Under the pieces are notes generated by a model. That model had not been told where the DNA came from, did not search any database, and saw nothing but the letters and a program-made list of their open reading frames with translations. Positions 28,496-35,227 of a stretch of DNA of 51,608 nt are shown here, piece by piece. Source of the DNA: a virus; IMG/VR virus record IMGVR_UViG_3300021061_000004, positions 1 to 51,608 of that record; one strand, 5' to 3'. The position numbers were made by a program, and so were the translations under genes. Each line of letters begins with the position of its first letter. The stretch's first letter is position 1.

Positions 28496-29068
28496 CTAGG
28501 GTCGGCCAAATAGCGTTGGCTTGTAGCCGCTGACGCAGGCGGAATACTCGGCAAGATTTACTGCCTCCATGCGGCGGGCATAAACGGGATCGTGGTTTCG
28601 GAGATACCGGATCTCGGCGTTCGTTGCCTCGATCTCTGTTGACCTTGTACAGACCCAGCCCTTGCGGCTGCGTAATTCGGTGACAGCGGCGGGTCCTGCC
28701 CGCACCGCCGCCATGTAGGTCAGATACTGGCCGTAGTGCACCAGCTCGTGGACGATGGCGGCATTCCATTGTGAGGTGCCGGGCATATAGCGGGTGTGGT
28801 CAAGGTAGACAATCGGTTCGCCGCTGAACGCGGAGAACGATGCCTGGGGCACGTAAGCAAACACACTGGCCGAACCTGACCAGTCTTTCGACATTCTCTC
28901 CCTGTCCACGATGATTCTGGGCAGTGGATCGAGCCTGTAACCCGTCTCGCGCTCGACGAACTCCACGAGCGGCCTGATAGACGACGGGTCGATCTCGTGC
29001 GGCGCTGAAGCCGCACAACCCCCCAGCGAAATTGCCAGAGCCAGGACTAATCCGAGGCGCTTTGCCAT
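28496..29068 (-). CDS. Outer-membrane lipoprotein with HExxH-like site (DUF6647-like), 190 aa
   Basis: The start at 29068 gives MAKRLGLVLALAISLGGCAA, a lipoprotein signal with lipobox LGGC. The mature domain has IVHELVHYGQYL, an HExxH zinc-site (H-E-L-V-H), and DUF6647-like context (PIVYLDHTRYMPGTSQWNAA). It could be a lipoprotein metalloprotease. Orientation is opposite to the structural genes, as expected for lysogenic-conversion cargo expressed from the prophage. TATAAT lies six bases before the ATG. Confidence 0.82.
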   Translation of the reverse strand: MAKRLGLVLALAISLGGCAASAPHEIDPSSIRPLVEFVERETGYRLDPLPRIIVDRERMSKDWSGSASVFAYVPQASFSAFSGEPIVYLDHTRYMPGTSQWNAAIVHELVHYGQYLTYMAAVRAGPAAVTELRSRKGWVCTRSTEIEATNAEIRYLRNHDPVYARRMEAVNLAEYSACVSGYKPTLFGRP

Positions 29069-29074
29069 GCCCGG

Positions 29075-29080
29075 ATTATA
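29075..29080 (-). promoter_or_regulatory. -10 box for the inverted cargo unit
   Basis: The complement of 29075-29080 is a perfect TATAAT, six bases before the lipoprotein ATG. No clear -35 box or ribosome site is seen. Transcription would begin at or next to the ATG, suggesting a leaderless message. Confidence 0.5.
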
Positions 29081-29154
29081 GCCGAATCCCGGCGGAAAAT
29101 CGACGCTTCCGCACGGGTAATCAGCGCGTCGGATCAACAACTTACGAGTGTGTC

Positions 29155-29445
29155 ATGAGCGTTACCCAGGGGTTTCACCCCTTCTGGGCTTTTGTGCTGC
29201 TTGAGCGCGAGTCCATCCAGAAGACCACCTCCCTGATCATTCCCGAGACAGCGGAGAAGCGCAACGCCCCGGCCGAGGGGATCATCATCGCGGTCGGCAA
29301 GACGGCCGATGACGATATCAAGCGCCTCAAGGGCCAGAAGGTGCTGTTCAAGAAGAACAGCGGCGACTGGATCAAGATCGACGGTGTCGAGCGCTTCATC
29401 TGCCACGAGGAGGACATCCTCGGGGCGTGGTGCATCGAATCATGA
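29155..29445 (+). CDS. GroES-like co-chaperonin, 96 aa
   Basis: The product starts MSVTQGFHPFWAFVLLERES and then follows the GroES order: TTSLIIPETAEKRNAPAEGI (mobile loop region), IIAVGK, LKGQKVLFKKNSGDWIKIDG, and a final EEDILGAW matching the GroES 'ESDILA' end. It lies between portal and capsid genes, so it likely swaps for host GroES to let GroEL fold the major capsid protein, as T4 gp31 does. The start at 29155 excludes an unlike N-terminal extension. Confidence 0.85.
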   Translation: MSVTQGFHPFWAFVLLERESIQKTTSLIIPETAEKRNAPAEGIIIAVGKTADDDIKRLKGQKVLFKKNSGDWIKIDGVERFICHEEDILGAWCIES

Positions 29446-30245
29446 GCGACACCCAGGAGCAGGCCCCGGCGCCTGACAGCAAGCCGGCCGCCGAACAGGC
29501 TCCGGCTCCCACACAGGGCGAAGAGGGCCGCAAGCCGGTCCCGATGGACCCGGACACGCAGGCCCGGTTCAACCGCGTCTACGGCCACATGAAGCAGAAC
29601 GAGCGCGTCATCGATTCGATGGCGTCGCAGATGCGGCTGATCGTCGAGAACCAGCAGCGCCTGGAGGCGGAAGCCGAGCAGCGCGGCCGGGCCAAGGCGA
29701 TTGCCGAGCTGAAAGAGAAGCACACCGCCGCCCTGGAGCGGGCCGACTTCAAGGCCGCCGGGGATGCCGCCGAAAGCATCGCCGAGCTGAAGGCCGAGGA
29801 AAAGCTGGCGGCCAAAAAGCCGCCGGCCGGAAACGGCCAAGCGGAGCCCGCCTTATTGCCCCCCGATGTTCAGGTCGCGATTCAGGCGTGGCAGGCCGAA
29901 ACGGATGCCAACGGCAACTTCAAGCGCCCGTGGGCACAGGCCGGTCATCCAAAGAACAGGCGCGCCGTGAGCACGGCGGCCGGCGTGTTCGAGGACCCGG
30001 AGTTCACGACCCAGGGTGTTGCCGCCTGCCTGCGCGAGGTGGACCGCCTGATGGGCACGCCGACCGTGCAGCGCACCGCCGCGAACGTGCTGTCCGATGA
30101 CGCGGGCGCGCGACCGTCAACCCGTGCCGCACCGCTCTCGCAGGACGAGAAGCTGATCGCACACCGCATGTACTCGGAGCTTCCGAGGCTCAAGGCCGAG
30201 GAGCGCTACCGCGAAGCCAAGCAGAAATACGGAAGGGCGTCATGA
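29442..30245 (+). CDS. Candidate scaffolding protein, 267 aa
   Basis: ATG 29442 overlaps the GroES-like stop. Acidic Pro/Ala N-terminus, then a long helical coiled-coil section (NQQRLEAEAEQRGRAKAIAE), then a folded part, and a basic C-terminus (RYREAKQKYGRAS). Position directly before decoration and capsid genes, and helical charged composition, fit a scaffolding protein. Confidence 0.68.
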   Translation: MSDTQEQAPAPDSKPAAEQAPAPTQGEEGRKPVPMDPDTQARFNRVYGHMKQNERVIDSMASQMRLIVENQQRLEAEAEQRGRAKAIAELKEKHTAALERADFKAAGDAAESIAELKAEEKLAAKKPPAGNGQAEPALLPPDVQVAIQAWQAETDANGNFKRPWAQAGHPKNRRAVSTAAGVFEDPEFTTQGVAACLREVDRLMGTPTVQRTAANVLSDDAGARPSTRAAPLSQDEKLIAHRMYSELPRLKAEERYREAKQKYGRAS

Positions 30246-30679
30246 GCAAAACACCGGAGACCACTGACAAGCCGAAGAAGAAGGGCAACGCGGTGTGGGC
30301 GCCCCTCAGGGACCAACTGACTTTGAGCAAGAAAGACCCGGACACCCATTACCGATGGGTCGATACCAAGAGCGAGATCAAGAACGAGCAGCGCCTCGAG
30401 CGCGGCTACTTCTACGTCAACAAGACGACCACCTCCCAGATTCCCGAGAAACACCCGGGCGTGGACAAGGTGGCCAAGGAAGCGAGCGACATCACCGGAG
30501 CGAAGCGTGTCGGAGAGCTGGCGCTGATGGGTCTCCCGATGGAGATCAAGGAAGCGCGCGACGCCTATTACCAGAACGAGACCAACCAGCGCACCGCGCA
30601 GATCAAGCGCAATTTGCAGACAGACCTCGACAAGACCGGCCTCGGATTGAAGGCCGAAGGACGAGTCGTCATCGAATAA
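30242..30679 (+). CDS. Hypothetical head-assembly protein, 145 aa
   Basis: ATG overlaps the scaffold stop. The product is basic and polar (KPKKKGNAVWAPLRDQLTLS) with a helical C-terminus. It sits between scaffold and decoration genes. No family recognised. Confidence 0.65.
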   Translation: MSKTPETTDKPKKKGNAVWAPLRDQLTLSKKDPDTHYRWVDTKSEIKNEQRLERGYFYVNKTTTSQIPEKHPGVDKVAKEASDITGAKRVGELALMGLPMEIKEARDAYYQNETNQRTAQIKRNLQTDLDKTGLGLKAEGRVVIE

Positions 30680-30691
30680 GGATTCAAGACA

Positions 30692-31297
30692 ATGCCTACC
30701 ACAGCACGCTACGGGTTTCGCCCGAGCCGTCACCTCCACGGGATCACGAGCTTCAACACCGGTCGCTATCCCGTCTCAGCCAACCATGCGCGCTCGGTCA
30801 TGCCGGGCGACGTGGTCGAGCTTCTGGGCGACGGCAACATTCGCGTCATCGACACCTCGGCCGTCTCGGTCAACGAGCGGGGCACCCTTGGTGTCGTGGC
30901 GCGCGTCCACAACTCCAACGACCGGCCGCTGACCCACAACCTGCCGGCGACCGGCAACCTGCTCCCCGCCTCGACGGCGGGCTGGGCCTACGTCTACGAC
31001 GACCCCGACATCGTCTATGTCGCGGACGCCGACGGCACGGCCTCGGCCGGCAACACGGGCATGTTCGTCCGTGTCACGGCAGGCGCCGGCACCACGGCGG
31101 CGGGCATCTCGGGCATGGGCGTGAAGATGGTTGATTCCTCGGCTTCGTCCGTGGGTCACCGCTTCAAGATTCTCGGCGTCTCCCCCGCGGAACGTCTCGG
31201 GCCTTCGGGCACCGAGTTCGCGGGCGGCAACGATGTCGAGGTGATCATCGCCGATCACGAGTTCCGCCGCATGTTCAAGCGCATCGGCGCGTTCTAA
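30692..31297 (+). CDS. Head decoration-like protein, 201 aa
   Basis: AAGGA lies upstream of ATG 30692. The product is beta- and Gly/Ala/Thr-rich (VMPGDVVELLGDGNIRVIDT, then NERGTLGVVARVHN). It is immediately upstream of the major capsid gene, a common place for decoration proteins. It ends VIIADHEFRRMFKRIGAF. Confidence 0.68.
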   Translation: MPTTARYGFRPSRHLHGITSFNTGRYPVSANHARSVMPGDVVELLGDGNIRVIDTSAVSVNERGTLGVVARVHNSNDRPLTHNLPATGNLLPASTAGWAYVYDDPDIVYVADADGTASAGNTGMFVRVTAGAGTTAAGISGMGVKMVDSSASSVGHRFKILGVSPAERLGPSGTEFAGGNDVEVIIADHEFRRMFKRIGAF

Positions 31298-31312
31298 GAG
31301 GAGTAATCACAA

Positions 31313-32209
31313 ATGACAATCGGAACCGGCAACTTCGCCGAACTCCTCTGGCCCGGCATCGCGGACAAGTTCGGCACCAGCTACAACGACTACCCCCCGC
31401 TCTACAAGAAGATCTTCCAGATCAAGCAGTCTGACAAGCGCTTCGAGAAGGAGCAGGGCCTTACCGGCCTGCCCCTGGCCGCGGTGAAGGATGAAGGCAA
31501 GAACGCCTCCTATTCCGACCCGTTCCAGGGCTTCCAGAAGGAATACGTCAACGTGACGTATGCCCTGGGCACGTCGGTGACGCGCGAGATGCACGAGGAT
31601 GATCTCTACAACTACATCAACGATCTTCCGAAGATGCTCGCGCGGTCCATGCACCAGACCGAGGAGACCATCGCGTTCAACCACATCAACAATGCCCAGA
31701 CCTCGGGCATCAATGGTGCGGACGGCGTGACGCTGGCCAGTGCCTCCCACCCGCTGGTTGCGGGCGGGACGTACTCCAACCAGCTCGCCACTCCGGCGGA
31801 CCTGACCAACACCTCGCTGGAGACGGCCACGCAGAACCTGATGGACTTCGTCGATGACCAGGGCCTGAAAATCCGCGTCATGCCGAAGTGCCTCGTCGTG
31901 GCGACGGCCAACAACCACACCGCCGTCAAGCTGCTGGAGACCGACTTCGTGGTCGGCACGGCGGACAACGACAAGAGCGTCATCAAGGGCCTGTTCAAGG
32001 ACCTGGTGGTTTCGCCCTGGCTCACCGATCCGGACGCCTGGTCGATCATCACCGACGTTCCGAACGGTCTGGTCTGGTACGACCGGCGAGCCGCGGAGAT
32101 CGTGCGCGACAACGAGTTCGACACCCAGAACTTGAAGATGCTCACGACCCGCCGGTTCTCGTCCGGCTGGACCGATCCCCGGGGCTTCTACTTCACCCCG
32201 GGCGCGTAA
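31313..32209 (+). CDS. Major capsid protein (HK97-fold, Mu-F-like), 298 aa
   Basis: A strong ribosome site (GAGGAG) precedes ATG 31313. The product has an E-loop-like part (KQSDKRFEKEQGLTGLPLAA), a spine-helix region, the TLASASHPLVAGG motif of Mu-F-like capsids, and RVMPKCLVVATANNHTAV. A hairpin follows the stop. This is the most abundant virion protein by expectation. Confidence 0.9.
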   Translation: MTIGTGNFAELLWPGIADKFGTSYNDYPPLYKKIFQIKQSDKRFEKEQGLTGLPLAAVKDEGKNASYSDPFQGFQKEYVNVTYALGTSVTREMHEDDLYNYINDLPKMLARSMHQTEETIAFNHINNAQTSGINGADGVTLASASHPLVAGGTYSNQLATPADLTNTSLETATQNLMDFVDDQGLKIRVMPKCLVVATANNHTAVKLLETDFVVGTADNDKSVIKGLFKDLVVSPWLTDPDAWSIITDVPNGLVWYDRRAAEIVRDNEFDTQNLKMLTTRRFSSGWTDPRGFYFTPGA

Positions 32210-32215
32210 GGGAAC

Positions 32216-32239
32216 GGGGAGGGGATTCGTCTCCTCCCC
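32216..32239 (+). other. Hairpin after the capsid gene
   Basis: GGGGAGG (32216-32222) pairs with CCTCCCC (32233-32239) over a 10-base loop. Only a weak pyrimidine tract follows. It could protect the capsid message or act as partial terminator. Confidence 0.5.
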
Positions 32240-32260
32240 ACTCTCTTTCAGGAGAACCAG

Positions 32261-32824
32261 ATGACCACACACGCAGCTCCTTTCAACATCAAGCGGCACC
32301 AGACGGAAACCACCGTCGTGTCGTTCGACGCCTCCGGCTCGGCCTCTTTCGCCCAGGGCCTCAACGTCGGCGGCGTGCTTGTCGCCAACACGGTAGAGGT
32401 CAGCGGCTCGGTTGCGTTCAAGGGACGCATCCAGGCCGGTGCCGACGCCGCGGCCACGCTTAGCGAGGTCTTGTGCGTCAAGCGCGTCACCATCCCGGCC
32501 AACAACACCAAGGTCACGGCGGAAGTGCCGGAGGGTTCGGACATCATCGGCTGCATGGCCTTTGTCCAGACCCCGCCCGGCGGTTCAGCACAATCAACCT
32601 GCCACATCCTGGTCGGCACCTCCGCCCACGATGGGCGGTTGCTGGCCCTGACCAACGTCAGCACCCAGGGCTACTACGACCGCAACACCCTGTCCCAGAC
32701 CTCGGCGTGGTCGAACGTCTCGGGCGTCAACTCGAAGTTCCTCGTCCATACCACGGCGGTCTCTGGTGCCATTGCCTCCGGTACGTCCGGGTTCATCGGC
32801 ATCAAGTACATCCGCAAACAGTGA
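32261..32824 (+). CDS. Virion protein, paralogue of 33520-34296, 187 aa
   Basis: CAGGAG precedes ATG 32261. The beta-rich product has VTIPANNTKVTAEVPEGSDI, GTSAHDGRLLALTNVSTQGY and VHTTAVSGAIASGTSGFIGI. The same blocks occur in the C-terminal half of the 33520-34296 product, so the two genes arose by duplication. Likely an outer-capsid or tail-fibre-like protein. Confidence 0.75.
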   Translation: MTTHAAPFNIKRHQTETTVVSFDASGSASFAQGLNVGGVLVANTVEVSGSVAFKGRIQAGADAAATLSEVLCVKRVTIPANNTKVTAEVPEGSDIIGCMAFVQTPPGGSAQSTCHILVGTSAHDGRLLALTNVSTQGYYDRNTLSQTSAWSNVSGVNSKFLVHTTAVSGAIASGTSGFIGIKYIRKQ

Positions 32825-32833
32825 GCTAGCGCT

Positions 32834-33175
32834 ATGCCTGTGGAAGCAAAGCAGGACGTGGCGGTGTCGGCGCAAGCCGCCACCCCCGTCACCTCTCTCC
32901 CGTGGATTCCCCTGGACATCCATCTGTCCGATTTCCGCGTCGCTTACGTGGGCAAGAAGTCGGCCAGCGGGCAGATCAACTTCAAGGTCCAGGGAACGCT
33001 CGACAACATCCTCGACCCCGCCATCACCAGCGCCGTCACTTTCGACATCACCGCCTCGGCGGCCACCAGCGTCGCCGGCAATACACAGACCCCCATGAGA
33101 GCCATCCGGGTCCAGGTGGTCAGCGCTTCGGCCTCGTCCAATCTCAGCTTCCGCGTGACGCAGGCCGGTACGTGA
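32834..33175 (+). CDS. Small beta-rich virion protein, 113 aa
   Basis: The product (VTSLPWIPLDIHLSDFRVAY, then TSAVTFDITASAATSVAGNT) is rich in Ser, Thr and Ala with alternating hydrophobic residues, typical of structural beta folds. It overlaps the next gene at GTGA. Function unknown. Confidence 0.65.
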   Translation: MPVEAKQDVAVSAQAATPVTSLPWIPLDIHLSDFRVAYVGKKSASGQINFKVQGTLDNILDPAITSAVTFDITASAATSVAGNTQTPMRAIRVQVVSASASSNLSFRVTQAGT

Positions 33176-33507
33176 TACGCAACACATGGCGGCCCGGCCG
33201 CCATCTCATGGTCGATAGCGAATCGGGACTGGTTCACTACGACGACGAGATGGTGAAAATCTGGAACGGCACCTGGCGCCACTGGACCAATACCGAGACG
33301 CGGCATCCGCAGGAGTTCATTCGGGCGCGCAAAGACCCGAAGCCCCTGCGGAATGTCTTTCCCGATGTCCTGGTGGAGGAGCCCGATCTCGTCCAGCCGC
33401 TATTCATCGGCAATACCACCATACGAACCGGCACCGGCCCCGCCACGCATCTCTTCGACCCCGGCATCGGGGACATGGAGATCGAGAACAGCTTTATCGT
33501 TCGCTAA
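33172..33507 (+). CDS. Hypothetical virion protein, 111 aa
   Basis: GTG 33172 overlaps the previous stop. The product contains RPGRHLMVDSESGLVHYDDE, then IWNGTWRHWTNTETRHPQEF, an arrangement often seen in small phage head-tail proteins. Its TAA stop is in the same frame as the next gene, which therefore must start beyond it. Confidence 0.68.
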   Translation: MIRNTWRPGRHLMVDSESGLVHYDDEMVKIWNGTWRHWTNTETRHPQEFIRARKDPKPLRNVFPDVLVEEPDLVQPLFIGNTTIRTGTGPATHLFDPGIGDMEIENSFIVR

Positions 33508-33519
33508 GGAGTAACGACA

Positions 33520-34296
33520 ATTACTGTTCAGACACGCACAGTCAACAAGGCCCGGTTCGAGGACGGCGACAAGCCCACCGGCTCGAACTACGCCGACCTC
33601 ATCGACTCCTTCGTCGCCATCGCCGACACCACCGCCCAGGCGCTGTCGTCCGACCTCTCGGCGATCAAGCTGATCGGGACGACGGAGGTCTCCTCCCCCC
33701 AGGTCAACACCACGGAAGTGTCGGCCTCGGTGGTCAACGCGGCGATAGGCAATATCGACCGGGTGAACGCCGCGACGGTCTCCGCCTCGATTGCCAACAT
33801 CAACACCCTGAATGTGCAGCTTGTCTCCGCCTCGGCCGCCACCGTCAATATCCTGAACGTGCAATCGGTATCCGCCTCCAGCGGGACCTATTCGGGACGG
33901 TTGCGGGTCGGCAGCTCGGCGGCCGATCTTGGGGATACCCTGCTCTGCCGGCAGGTCACCATCCCCGCCAACAATACCAAGGTGGCGGTGACGCCGCTGC
34001 CCAACGGGGCGGATATCGTGGACGTGACGATGTTCGTCCAGAACCCGACCTCCACCTCGGCCCTGTCACAGACCAATATCATCCTGGGCACGTCGGCGCA
34101 TGACGACCGCGTGGCCCGCTTCAACAACGTCTCCGCGCAGGGCTACTACCGGGTTTCAAGCTCGGTCAGGACCTCGGGCTGGCTCTCGGTCTCTGGTGCG
34201 AATGCCCAGCTCTACGTCCATACGACCGCCGCCTCCGGGGCTATCGCCTCCGCCGCCTCGGGGCGTATCCACATCTTCTATGTGAAGCGCCAATAA
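33520..34296 (+). CDS. Virion protein with ATT start, 258 aa
   Basis: The frame opens after the TAA at 33505-33507. AAGGAG at 33506-33511 is eight bases from ATT 33520; no ATG, GTG or TTG is available, so ATT is the start. The first residues (TVQTRTVNKARFEDGDKPTG, then SNYADLIDSFV) match the N-terminus of the 41569-42243 product (GDKPT...ADWIDS). A middle Ser/Ala/Asn repeat region leads to a C-terminal domain paralogous to the 32261-32824 product. Likely a fibre-like or decoration protein. Confidence 0.75.
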   Translation: MTVQTRTVNKARFEDGDKPTGSNYADLIDSFVAIADTTAQALSSDLSAIKLIGTTEVSSPQVNTTEVSASVVNAAIGNIDRVNAATVSASIANINTLNVQLVSASAATVNILNVQSVSASSGTYSGRLRVGSSAADLGDTLLCRQVTIPANNTKVAVTPLPNGADIVDVTMFVQNPTSTSALSQTNIILGTSAHDDRVARFNNVSAQGYYRVSSSVRTSGWLSVSGANAQLYVHTTAASGAIASAASGRIHIFYVKRQ

Positions 34297-34982
34297 TGGC
34301 TACGGAAGATGTCAACAAGAGCCTGATCGGCATCGTCAACGAGGTCGAGAGAAAGCTTGGCCTGAGCGAATCCACCTCTCTGGGTTCGACCTCGTTCTCC
34401 AAGATGCTGCTCGACTTCACCAACGACGTGATAGACGAGCTCAACGACTATGGGGACTGGCCCCATATGTTCAACGAGATTTCGGTCACCGCCTCCTCCT
34501 CGGTCGAGGAGTTCGAGGTCAAGTCCTCCGCTCCCATAAAGCGCATCCACGAGATCCATTTCCACAACGAGATATCGCCGCTGAACATCGTCAACGTGGC
34601 GGATATCCGCAGGCTGCAGAAGACCCGCAGCTTCGGCACCCCGCGTAATGTGGCGGTGACCAAGGTCTCGGGGGTCAACGCCAAGTTCAGGACCAGTCCC
34701 ATCCCAACCTCGGCGGACGATGGAAGACTGTTCGATGTCGCCGTCTACGAGAAGAACCGGCTCTACACCACGTCGGACAATTCAGCCATCCCGCACTATC
34801 CGTCCCGAGTCCTTGTTCAGGGTCTTTACGCCAAGGCGGTGCTGAAGGAATCCGGCGAGGAGCGAAGCCGCCAGTATGAGACGGCCTACCAGGAATACCT
34901 CCGCATGAGGAAGGAAGCCCTGAACCGGCTCACGGCGGATACCGGGGGCGATGTGCAGTTCGTCCCCACGGGCGGGATGTAA
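34296..34982 (+). CDS. Head-tail adaptor (gp11/gp4-like), 228 aa
   Basis: The product is a helical bundle protein with LLDFTNDVIDELNDYGDWPH, VADIRRLQKTRSFGTPRNV and EERSRQYETAYQEYLRMRKE. This matches tail adaptor proteins of short-tailed phages (T7 gp11, P22 gp4), which attach below the portal. It is followed by the nozzle gene in the same order as in T7. Confidence 0.78.
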   Translation: MATEDVNKSLIGIVNEVERKLGLSESTSLGSTSFSKMLLDFTNDVIDELNDYGDWPHMFNEISVTASSSVEEFEVKSSAPIKRIHEIHFHNEISPLNIVNVADIRRLQKTRSFGTPRNVAVTKVSGVNAKFRTSPIPTSADDGRLFDVAVYEKNRLYTTSDNSAIPHYPSRVLVQGLYAKAVLKESGEERSRQYETAYQEYLRMRKEALNRLTADTGGDVQFVPTGGM

Positions 34983-35227
34983 TGCCTCGCGGTCGCATCT
35001 TCAGCCCGCGCCGGCTACGGGCCGATGACGAGAGCGTTTTTGCTCCGGATGAGGATTTCCAGGGACCAGTTGGGCCTGGAGGGCGCGGCTTTGGCGTCCC
35101 CAGCAGGTCGTTCGCGGATGACATGGAAATCTATGGCGGTCCGCGCACGGCGCTGATGCCAACCGTCAGGGACGGCGATTTTCTGATGATGCTTGAGGCG
35201 CTGATGCGCCGCCTGAGGGGCGCATAA
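34982..35227 (+). CDS. Hypothetical protein, 81 aa
   Basis: TAATG overlaps occur at both ends. The product is rich in Arg, Gly, Pro and Phe (MPRGRIFSPRRLRADDESVF) and ends LMMLEALMRRLRGA. It lies between adaptor and nozzle genes. Function unknown. Confidence 0.68.
   Translation: MPRGRIFSPRRLRADDESVFAPDEDFQGPVGPGGRGFGVPSRSFADDMEIYGGPRTALMPTVRDGDFLMMLEALMRRLRGA

Noticed and set aside
31307-32299. A 330-codon open frame antisense to the major capsid gene
   Set aside because: High GC codon bias on the plus strand leaves mirror frames open on the other strand. Composition (Val/Gly/Arg/His-rich) and absence of a ribosome site mark it as a shadow.
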